From NCBI GenBank assembly GCA_020052955.1, contig JAGVOB010000152.1:1-40071 (forward strand): a stretch of 40,071 bases of DNA, read 5' to 3'. This stretch comes from Candidatus Omnitrophota bacterium. Lineage in GTDB: Bacteria; Omnitrophota; Gorgyraeia; VGKN01. The stretch's first letter is position 1. Each line of letters begins with the position of its first letter. A model generated the notes under the pieces. It worked only from the letters and a program-made list of their open reading frames with translations. It did not search any database and had not been told where the DNA came from. This document shows, piece after piece, positions 7,894 to 15,800 of the stretch. The translations under genes and the position numbers were made by a program.

Positions 7894-8973
7894 TCATTCC
7901 TTTCTTATTAAAGAAATTTCTCTTCTTATTAAAAGCTTTAGCGGGCCCTCCCTTGCCTTTTCCTGCGCCAAGGCCCTTACCTTATCAAGGCCCGTATACC
8001 TTATCTGGTCGTCATTTATCTTATATATGATATCGCCGTTGTTGATGCCGGCCTCTGAGGCGGGGCTATTTTCGGGAATATCCGACGCCCTGAAACCTTG
8101 TTCATCCAGTATAATATTAAACCCAAGCTGTCTCTCAATGTCATTTGCTGAAACACTCACCGGCAATATAATTTCCCTCTGGATAATAAGCCTCAATTCT
8201 TTATATTTAGGGTCAAGCAGCAGTCTCTCTATATCTTCTTCGCTGGAATAACCTATAAGATTCCCCCATATAGAGACTATTAAATCGCCACCCTTTAATC
8301 CGGAGATTTCTGCAGGAGAACCCTTCAGCAATTGTTTTATCATAACCCCCTCTGTATTCTTTTCGTATGTAACGCCTATTGTCTCTCTTATCCTCTCGCG
8401 GGCGGTTTTTATTCCGGAATTTTTCTTGGGGGTAACAACGCCTGAAATCTCCGCTCTTCTTATTATCTCTTCCTTCTTTTCAAATTCCTTTCTTCTCAGC
8501 TTAAGCGTTGTAACCAGGCTTATTGCATCCCTGGCTTCCTTAAAATTAGGCTTCTCTGCCAAGGCCTTTTTATAATATTCAATCGCCTTGTCTAAATTAT
8601 CCTTCTCTTTATAAAGATTACCGATCACCAAAAAGTTTTGCTCTTTGGTGTCATAAATTATCTCCTGGATATCCTTTTTTAAGATTTGAGCCTCTCCCTC
8701 TTCCTGGCTAAATACAATTCTATCGGAATACCTTTCTATCACTACGCCTTTCTCTTCCCTGCCATCTTTAAGCCTGACGGTATCAGAAAAGGCACTCTCA
8801 CAAAGAACGAAATGAATTGTAGCACTAATCCAAATAGCAAAAATCCCTGCCTTGCCGGCAGGCAGGAAAATCCCCACCTGCCGAAGCAAAGCAGCGGACA
8901 GGCAAAATGACATATCAAAATGTAAAATTTTTAAACAATTTTGGATTTTTAATTGTAATTTTGATTTTTGCAT
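7894..8973 (-). CDS. Exported protein with SH3-like, TPR and two PDZ domains
   Basis: After a hydrophobic leader, about residues 63-107 form a small beta domain (DTVRLKDGREEKGVVIERYS ... KKDIQEIIYD) typical of exported lipoprotein-like adaptors. A TPR-like pair of helices follows at about 108-152 (GNLYKEKDNLDKAIEYYKKAL). PDZ 1 spans about 193-270 (VMIKQLLKGSPAEISGLKGGD) and PDZ 2 about 285-355 (DIPENSPASEAGINNGD). No protease domain is present, so this is a binding or scaffolding protein, probably periplasmic and beside the efflux adaptor. The true start is doubtful: the first ~45 codons lie in a dispersed A/T repeat and a REP-like palindrome. Alternatives are an ATG at residue 21 (8913) or a GTG at residue 33 (8877), the latter giving a compact signal peptide that ends near CESAFS. 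It is 21 bp downstream of the adaptor gene and so co-transcribed. Confidence 0.85.
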   Translation of the reverse strand: MQKSKLQLKIQNCLKILHFDMSFCLSAALLRQVGIFLPAGKAGIFAIWISATIHFVLCESAFSDTVRLKDGREEKGVVIERYSDRIVFSQEEGEAQILKKDIQEIIYDTKEQNFLVIGNLYKEKDNLDKAIEYYKKALAEKPNFKEARDAISLVTTLKLRRKEFEKKEEIIRRAEISGVVTPKKNSGIKTARERIRETIGVTYEKNTEGVMIKQLLKGSPAEISGLKGGDLIVSIWGNLIGYSSEEDIERLLLDPKYKELRLIIQREIILPVSVSANDIERQLGFNIILDEQGFRASDIPENSPASEAGINNGDIIYKINDDQIRYTGLDKVRALAQEKAREGPLKLLIRREISLIRKE

Positions 8974-8994
8974 TTTGATTTTTGGATTAAACCA
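8840..8994. repeat. Composite dispersed repeat: REP-like palindrome plus A/T-rich units
   Basis: A perfect 7-bp stem CCTGCCT...AGGCAGG lies at 8846-8866 around a GCCGGC centre. It is followed by a looser palindrome CTGCCGAAG...CGGACAG (8878-8901) and an A/T-rich stretch with recurring ATTTTGATTTTTG-like units (8915-8994). The composition differs sharply from the coding sequence on both sides. It spans the intergenic gap and the 5' end of the PDZ-protein frame, so it appears to have been inserted there. Confidence 0.65.
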
Positions 8995-10215
8995 TCATGT
9001 CTCCTGCTCCTCAAGTGATGGTTTCTTAATTTCTTCTTCGGGTTTTTGCTCCTCGTCAGCCTCTCCCTGAACTTCCAACACCTCGCATAGGCTATTATCC
9101 TTTAATTCGCCCTGCGATTCCGTAATCACCAGTTCTCCGTCGTTAAGACCCTCTTCTATAACCGCGTATTCTATCGTCCGATAGCCCGGCTTGATAGAAC
9201 GCTGTTCGGCCGTATCTTTTTTGCCTTCCTCTTTTTTTACAACAAATACATAATATGCGTCTTCCTTCTTTCTAATCGCTCCTGTCGGCAAAAGAATGGC
9301 GCCTTCCTTCTCGTAAACGCTTATCGATGCCCTGGCAAACATACCCGGCTTAATAAGCATGTCCTTATTGTCGAGCTTTATCTTTACGGTCATGGTCCTG
9401 CTTCTTCCTTCAATCTGCGGGAATACCTTGTCAACGGCCCCGAAAAAGTCCTTATCCGGGTAGGTATCTACGTTAACCTTCGCGGATTGCCCCAGCTTTA
9501 TCTTCTCTATATCCTTTTCGGTTATGCCGATTTCTACATAAACAGCGCTTATATCCATAAGAGTTGCAACCTTTATATTCGGGTTTACAAGCTCTCCCGC
9601 CTCGGCGTCCTTTGAGGTGAGCACGCTGTCTATCGGCGCAAACAGGGATGTCTTATCAAGCTCGTTTTCGGAATGTTCCACCTCGAGCTTAGACGTCTCA
9701 ACCTTTGACTTTGCAACCTCATATTCCTGGCTGACCTCGTCCAGCTTTGCTTTTATAATCGAGCCTGCCTCGTACAGTTTTTGGTACACCTCCAACTTCT
9801 TCTTTCCGGCTTGCATCTCTGCCTGGGCCGTCTTTAGCTTTGACTTGTTGTATTCAATATTCAATTGGGCTTCCTTCTGATTCAAGGCGGCTATCACCTC
9901 GCCCTTTTTTACTATATCGCCCACCTTAAAATTTATCGCCTCAATTATACCCGTTGACTCAAATTTCAAATTTACCTCAGACACCCCTTTTACCGTGCCC
10001 ATGCTGGGGAAGGTATCAACAAAATCAATTTTAGTAACTTTGAATGCGCGCACAGGTATAACCTGCTCTTCCTTCTGTATCTCTTCCTTCAGCTGCGCCT
10101 GTTCTAAGTGAGGCAGTTTTGGTTTTCTCGCAAAAATACTGTACGCATACAATATGACAACGCCCGTAATAATAATCAGGACCATAAGCGTGAACTTCTG
10201 TTTTTTTTGCGGCAT
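8995..10215 (-). CDS. RND efflux periplasmic adaptor (membrane fusion protein)
   Basis: This 406-residue HlyD/AcrA-type adaptor bridges the inner-membrane RND pump and the TolC channel. A single N-terminal membrane anchor lies at about 8-28. A lipoyl-like half-motif follows (ESTGIIEAINFKVGDIVKKGEVIAAL, near 85-112), then a long alpha-helical hairpin at about 113-185 (AQLNIEYNKSKLKTAQAEM ... EVEHSENELDKTSLFAPID), a beta-barrel containing VYVEIGITEKDIEKIKLGQ, and a membrane-proximal domain with MLIKPGMFARASISV and LPTGAIRKKEDAYYVFVV. The C-terminus has an acidic tail of about 25 residues rich in Glu and Lys. The length is normal for the family. A strong Shine-Dalgarno sequence, GAGGAGGTT, lies at 10219-10227 in leader module A. 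It is second in the operon, after the TolC-type gene. Confidence 0.95.
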   Translation of the reverse strand: MPQKKQKFTLMVLIIITGVVILYAYSIFARKPKLPHLEQAQLKEEIQKEEQVIPVRAFKVTKIDFVDTFPSMGTVKGVSEVNLKFESTGIIEAINFKVGDIVKKGEVIAALNQKEAQLNIEYNKSKLKTAQAEMQAGKKKLEVYQKLYEAGSIIKAKLDEVSQEYEVAKSKVETSKLEVEHSENELDKTSLFAPIDSVLTSKDAEAGELVNPNIKVATLMDISAVYVEIGITEKDIEKIKLGQSAKVNVDTYPDKDFFGAVDKVFPQIEGRSRTMTVKIKLDNKDMLIKPGMFARASISVYEKEGAILLPTGAIRKKEDAYYVFVVKKEEGKKDTAEQRSIKPGYRTIEYAVIEEGLNDGELVITESQGELKDNSLCEVLEVQGEADEEQKPEEEIKKPSLEEQET

Positions 10216-10216
10216 T

Positions 10217-10304
10217 TGAACCTCCTCAATGAGTCCGCCATAGGCGGACGAATTGATCCCGAAGCTTAAGCGAGGGATCTATCTTATTTAATAATCTCTA
10301 AGCT
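10217..10304 (-). repeat. Two-hairpin leader module A, between the TolC and adaptor genes
   Basis: On the minus strand this repeats the plan of module B: a 5' box beginning immediately after the TolC stop codon, GATCCC/GGGATC outer stem (10274-10279/10255-10260) around a GCTTAAGC centre, AATTC, a second hairpin GTCCGCC/GGCGGAC with 3-nt loop (10233-10249), then TCATTGAGGAGGTT. The GTCCGCC stem is in hairpin 2 here but in hairpin 1 in module B. The outer boxes are nearly identical in the two modules and only the hairpin tips differ. Confidence 0.7.
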
Positions 10305-12692
10305 TTATTTGAGTTTCTTTTCTCCCGCTACCTTAGTTTTCTCTAGTGGCTGTGGCGTTTCCACATTATAAAAACCGCTTAACCCTATCGCCTTATTTAT
10401 GCTTGATATAGCTGCAAAATAACTGTTGATGGCGTTCAAATAGGAGACCTTTTCATCCGTAAGCTTTATCTTGTTTTCAAGCAGCTCTGATAAAAGCGCC
10501 TCATCCACATCCACCTTTATCTGATTTACCACGATTTCCTTCTGCCTCAGCTGAATCTTTATAACAGAACCGTCCACCTGCATAATAGCCTTTTCATATC
10601 TGAAAAACGCCTCCCTTACCTCGCTGGATATGCTCTTTTTTACCTCGTTTAATTCGTTCAGGGCCTTTTTAAGGTCTATCTGGGCATTCTTTTCTTCTGA
10701 ATAGCGCGTAATATTGTTCAAGAGATTAAACTCCCAGCTCTGCGAAGAGGACCCTGTCCTTGTAGTCTGACCGAGTCTGGGCGATGTTTGATCCTTGCTC
10801 ATGTTATAGCTTAGGGTATTTCCGCCCAGTGGCTTTGTAAGCATAACGCCTCCATACCAGGTTTCGCCGAGTTCTAGACTCTCTGTCTTATAGGCTCCCC
10901 CGCCCTTCCCGTAAGAGCCTGTAAAGTCCACCTTAAACTGATTTTTATTCCTGGTGATTTTCTCCTCAAGCTCTTTTACCCTTACAGTAAGCTCGTTTAT
11001 AAATAACTCCGGCCTATTTTCATAGGCAAACTGCACGCTCTTTTCCAGATCTATATCTATCTTTGCATACTGAAGGGGCTCTTTTACCTCTATTTCATAG
11101 GAAGATGTGTCCAGATTTAATTCATGCTCCAGCTGCAATTTGCTAGAGCCCATCTCCATCTGCGCCACATTTATCTGGTAGAGTATTTGGGCGTAGAGGT
11201 TCTGAAGGTTCAGGTATTCCACCTCTGTAGAAAGCCCTACATCATATCTCCTCTTTGCAATTCCCAATATGTGTTCTGCCTCTGCCTTAAGCTCCTCCTG
11301 CGCCGCCAATACCATCTGCGCTCCGACGTAACTATAGAAAGCCATCTCAACCTTCGCTATAAAATCCGCCTTAATTTTATTATAGTTACGCTTTGCTATT
11401 TCAAGGTTAAGCTCGGCTTTCCTGACGGCATCGCGTAGCCTTCCGCCGTAATAGAGGGGCTGTTCCATCCTCAGCGTATATTCCCTCTCAAGAAAATCCA
11501 CATCATATATATCCCCTTCTGTTTTTACATTTTTAAAAGACGCCGACGGGAAAAGCGCTCTCTTAGCCTCCGTTACCTTAAGCTCCGCGAGCTTTACCTC
11601 GTCAAGGGCTATCTTTGCGCTCATATAATTATCAAGGCCAATATCAATACACTCTCTTAGGTTGGTTATCTTTTTCTTGGGCTTCTTTTCCTCTTTCGCG
11701 GGAGCTTGCGGCGCACCTACGAGCCTCCTCTCTTCCTCGCCCTTCCTGACAAGCTCTTCAACAGTAGGAGGTTTCTCAGCTAACTTTTGCGGTTCTTCCT
11801 TGAATTTTTCTTTCTGCGATCCCTCCTGTAGGCTCATCAGCTCCTCTGTCATCGCATAATCCCGGCCTTCTAATGGCTGCTTCTCTTTTTTTGCCTCAAG
11901 CTGTTTTTTTCTTATTTCTTCTTCTTTTTGCCTTCGGCTTTCAAACCGGCCTTTCTTCTGGGGCATAACCTCTACCGCTTTAACCAGGCCTGAGGGTTCC
12001 TTTTTTTGAGAGGGCGCTTCTTTAATTTTAACTGCCTCTTTAGGTTTCTTCTTTCTCTCCGATTCCTTTAACTTTTCGGCCTCTTTAGCTAAAATACGGT
12101 CCTGCTTTTCTTCCTCTAAAATATCTATTAATTCTTTTTGTTTGGCCTCATCAAGTGCCTCAGACATGAGCTCTTCACTTATTCTCCCTGCCTCGACAGT
12201 TTCCTTTTCCTCGCTTGGCTGTGCCAGCCTCGCAGCTAGGCTGGCAACTACAACCTTGGGCACTTCAATATCAACATTTAAAACTGTATCATTTTCTGCA
12301 TAAATACTATATTTGGGCTTTTGTTTAAACTCCACGATTATTCTCAGGATTTTAGGCGGGCTGGAAAGATAGTCAAAAAACTGGTGGAACCTTACCTCTT
12401 TAATATTCGCCGTATTCATCTGCCTTGTCATATACCGCTCGTCTGTAAAGGCGAGCTCCGCCTCCGGAATACTTATTATAAGCGTAGGGGGGTCTTCAAA
12501 CTCACTTGTGTCATAATAAGATATGGGCTTATCAGAAGTGATAACTATCCTGATTACGCCTTTCAGGGTTTTGAAGTTTACCTCTTTAATTCTTACGGGC
12601 TGGTATTCTTCTGAAAAGGAATTGAAAGGAACTATTAATATAAAAAGGAGCGCGGTAAAGATACTTATCAGGAAGGAATATTTTTTACTCAA
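10305..12692 (-). CDS. TolC-family outer-membrane channel with N-terminal AMIN domain
   Basis: The protein (795 residues) starts with a signal peptide ending near NSFS (about residue 27). Residues about 30-145 resemble an AMIN domain (IKEVNFKTLKGVIRIVITSDKP ... PTLIISIPEAEL), a periplasmic module that in PilQ and AmiC directs proteins to peptidoglycan. A highly charged Lys/Glu linker fills about 165-335. The TolC/OEP domain runs from about 341 (ITNLRECIDIGLDNY) to the end, with the two long helical repeats (LYYGGRLRDAVRKAELNLEIAKRNY; LLNNITRYSEEKNAQIDLKKALNELNEVKK) and a beta segment with Gly/Ser-rich turns. Typical TolC proteins are 430-500 residues, so the N-terminal part is an addition. 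The start is TTG at 12690-12692, chosen because AAGGA lies 8 nt upstream and a consensus promoter is about 45 nt upstream. It is the first gene of the efflux operon. Confidence 0.9.
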   Translation of the reverse strand: MSKKYSFLISIFTALLFILIVPFNSFSEEYQPVRIKEVNFKTLKGVIRIVITSDKPISYYDTSEFEDPPTLIISIPEAELAFTDERYMTRQMNTANIKEVRFHQFFDYLSSPPKILRIIVEFKQKPKYSIYAENDTVLNVDIEVPKVVVASLAARLAQPSEEKETVEAGRISEELMSEALDEAKQKELIDILEEEKQDRILAKEAEKLKESERKKKPKEAVKIKEAPSQKKEPSGLVKAVEVMPQKKGRFESRRQKEEEIRKKQLEAKKEKQPLEGRDYAMTEELMSLQEGSQKEKFKEEPQKLAEKPPTVEELVRKGEEERRLVGAPQAPAKEEKKPKKKITNLRECIDIGLDNYMSAKIALDEVKLAELKVTEAKRALFPSASFKNVKTEGDIYDVDFLEREYTLRMEQPLYYGGRLRDAVRKAELNLEIAKRNYNKIKADFIAKVEMAFYSYVGAQMVLAAQEELKAEAEHILGIAKRRYDVGLSTEVEYLNLQNLYAQILYQINVAQMEMGSSKLQLEHELNLDTSSYEIEVKEPLQYAKIDIDLEKSVQFAYENRPELFINELTVRVKELEEKITRNKNQFKVDFTGSYGKGGGAYKTESLELGETWYGGVMLTKPLGGNTLSYNMSKDQTSPRLGQTTRTGSSSQSWEFNLLNNITRYSEEKNAQIDLKKALNELNEVKKSISSEVREAFFRYEKAIMQVDGSVIKIQLRQKEIVVNQIKVDVDEALLSELLENKIKLTDEKVSYLNAINSYFAAISSINKAIGLSGFYNVETPQPLEKTKVAGEKKLK

Positions 12693-12700
12693 TAAACAAA

Positions 12701-12705
12701 TCCTT
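12701..12705 (-). promoter_or_regulatory. Ribosome binding site deciding the TTG start of the TolC gene
   Basis: AAGGA on the minus strand, 8 nt from the TTG at 12690-12692. There is no ATG at a suitable distance, and the signal peptide begins directly at this TTG (M-S-K-K). Confidence 0.65.
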
Positions 12706-12736
12706 TTTTACGGATATGTTATTCAAAATTTATACT

Positions 12737-12765
12737 ATTATATTTTCCTCCTTTCTTTTTGTCAA
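12737..12765 (-). promoter_or_regulatory. Consensus sigma70-type promoter of the efflux operon
   Basis: On the minus strand a perfect -35 TTGACA (12760-12765) is separated by exactly 17 nt from a perfect -10 TATAAT (12737-12742). The spacer is almost pure purine (A and G). Transcription would begin near 12730 and leave a leader of about 38 nt before the TolC start. It lies in the 151-bp gap after the stop of the giant gene, so the efflux genes are probably a separate transcription unit. Confidence 0.85.
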
Positions 12766-12806
12766 GTAAATTCAGCCTTTTTTGATACTGTTTTGATATC
12801 GTTTTC

Positions 12807-12846
12807 TCATACCATATCAACTTTTTTAATCTAATTTAAAAAGTTA
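12807..12846 (-). other. A/T-rich inverted repeats after the giant gene; no clear terminator
   Basis: Directly after the TAA stop, AACTTTTT pairs with AAAAAGTT around a 10-nt loop. A second imperfect pair, TTGATAT...ATATCAA, follows downstream, overlapping the promoter-upstream area. Neither is G/C-rich or followed by a U-tract on the minus strand, so I do not call an intrinsic terminator. Confidence 0.3.
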
Positions 12847-15800
12847 AGCAACCCTATCTAAAATAGCCTGCGGAAATTCCATATGTGGTATACCCAGGCT
12901 ATTCAACCATGCATTAGTCAATATAAAAAACCTTAAATAGCCATCTCCTAATGCTCTCAGATTTCTCATTTGCTCATAGGTCAACAATGCTATACAAGAA
13001 CTGTTCTGCCAGGCTCTATCAAAATGCCATATGCTAACATAAAAAATTCTTCCCGTCTTAATCTCTTCGCATTCAATTTTTCCTGTATATTGCTCGTTAA
13101 ATCGCTTATAAACCCTGAACCAACCTGTTATAATTTCTCCGTTGTCAGAATAGACATTTCTAAGATACACCGTACAACTTGTATTTAATCTCATAATCTG
13201 CTGAAGTTCCCAAAAACCTACAGGTTCGCCTTTTGCACTTGTTATGCGCACCAGCCCTGCAGTCTTAAGTATTCCATGCCCTCCTGAAATAACACAGACT
13301 CTCTGTTTCTTAAAAGCATCATATATAAGATTAGTTACTACGCCGGTTTCTGCTCTATCAATATCCATCCTTTCGCCAATTGCACGGCTTAGATACGCCT
13401 CTGGAGAATACGCTGGCACAGGATTTCTTCTACATTCATCGCCGCCTATAACAATCGTTTCGTCGCCAACTCTAAGAAGCGTGATAATATCCGCTATTGT
13501 ATGCCGGGCTTGTCCAAGGTATCTGCCCTCATTATCATAAATACCAAATAAGTTTTTCTTTTTTTCTCTGACAGCCCTGCCGCCTAAAACAGATATATCA
13601 GCAGCGGCGAATTTTTGCTGATATAATAATACAAAATTTTCATCTAACTCCTTCACATGGACTTCCCCGCTTTTTTCAAAATACTCTAAGCAGCCAAAGG
13701 CGCCAAGTTCCTTCGAAAGCAAGTCAAATTCCCGTATATTAAAACCGGATAGCATGCCGCTAAAGCGCGAAATCTCTTTCTGCAACCTGCTTCCTGCGAT
13801 GTGGATTTTTCCAAAGATATACCTTGCTCCGCGGTCATTTACCATCTCCTTCGTCCTCGGATGAAGTCTGAATATAATATGCTTCCCAGCACTTAAGCCT
13901 TCTTCAAAAAACTCCCTTGCGAGACTCACCGCAAAATGGTCCGTATCCGGATGGTCTAACCATATCTCTACGATATTTGAGGCGTTTATGCCGTGTTTGG
14001 CAAGGACTATTTTAAGCGCTCTATGGTGCGAGGTCCAGCCAAGCCCGATAATAATGAAGCGGCCCTTTTCTATCTCTATGACACGCGTATTTCCTCCTGC
14101 AGGTGGCATTATCTGCAAAAATCTTAAGCCGTTCCCAAGTTCAACTTCTTCTACAGCATACCTTGCCATAATATCATCAGTCTTCTCAAAATCTATACTC
14201 GGCTCTTTTAATTTGGAACTAACTGCGAGCTGAGAATCTAATAAAATAAATGTGCCCTTGATAAAATTTTCATACACCTCTTTGCTATTTTTTTGTCCTT
14301 TAGCAAAGAAATGCGCTGATATGACAATTTGCAGTACTTTATTAAAAATATCTTTTAATCCAGCGTTATTTATTTGTTCCATTTGATGTCTTATATATCG
14401 CGTAAGTGCTTTTTGTTTTCGCCTATCCAAAGGACCTGCCCCGGCAAGAGTTTCCTTAAGATAAACCAGTCTTCTGCGCATCATATTTATATCATCAACA
14501 GGGGTATTTATATCTGGATTAGATTCCATTTTCCCAACTGTTTTATTTCGCCTATCTTTAATCGGTGCAAAAATTGCGGGAAAAGTGTTAAAAATTTTTA
14601 AACCCCAAAGAATCGCAACGCGTCCATAATCCGGTTTTCCTTTTAACCGTCCTGTCTGCTGTAGGCGACTGTGCCATTTTGTTATTACCCAGTTGGAAAT
14701 ATCTACAAGAGCGGTTCCTTTTTTAAACAGTAAACCTAACATTCCAATAGATAAAACAACGAGCACAAAAGTAGACTCTGCCATAAAGGAATTTAAAACA
14801 AATATGGCATATCCTGCGGCAAGCAGGGACATAATACCAAACACTAATATGGCCATATTAGTAAGCCGTGCCCTATGAGCTTTCTGAATAATCATCGGTT
14901 TAAACCGTCTTGCGTCCCCCTTGAGAATGGAAACAATATCTTCAACCGCCTCTCTTGCTCTATCTTGACTTAAGGCGCCGTAAACATCAAAGTAAGAAAA
15001 ACGCCCTTCTCTCGGCTCTACTGAGGTAAGTGCATTTGTTAAATCATCCCCTGTCAGACCAACATCCTCCAGCGAAACAGGGAGTCCTAACGTCTCAGCC
15101 AGATGCTTAAGATACATCACATCAAGGCCATATAAATATCCCATAACAATTGTTGCTATGCCGACTTGTTCGCCATGAAGAATCTTTCCCCCTTCTTTAA
15201 GCACTCTTCTATGAGTAACCCTTTCAAGCTCATCGGAAAGAATATGTTCGCTCCCTGCTTTTGGCCGGCCAGACCAGAACAGCGTCATTAGATAAGAAAT
15301 CTCTCTGCCCAACTCTGCTGCAATGCGTATACCCTCTTTGGAGTTCGAGGCAATCTCTGCCGCAGAGGTGCTTAAACGCTGTAATATCCGTATAGTCTGA
15401 AGATATACAAACGGATCTGCCCGTTCCTCGCCATATTTAAGCGCTAATTCCCAATCCTTAAGCGCTACCCAGCAGCTGGCTAAATCGCCTGCGCCAGAAA
15501 TATTTCCTGTAGCATTAAGCTGGATAAATCCTAAGTCAATCAGTACCTTCTTCGCTGCGCCAACTGGAGCACCGTAGACTTCAAAGGACTCTCCGTGGGC
15601 GCCATATCCAAAACCATCACGTATAGCAACATTTGCCGTCCACATGGCATTGGTAGATATCGTGCTGGGAAAAAGATATACCTCGGTATTAAATTTATGG
15701 CCAAGAATCTTAGCCCAATCCATCACCGAACCTGCGCCAATACCGACGATAATAGGCGCTTTTGCGACAACCGATTCGTCGCGGACGCGCATTGCTTCCT

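Noticed and set aside
12747-12752. GGAGG in the spacer of the efflux promoter as a ribosome binding site
   Set aside because: It lies upstream of the predicted transcript start and no start codon follows at a suitable distance; it is part of the purine-rich promoter spacer.
12693-12843. Intrinsic terminator after the giant gene
   Set aside because: The inverted repeats are A/T-only and not followed by a U-run on the minus strand. A hairpin followed by T's exists only in plus-strand sense, where there is no gene.
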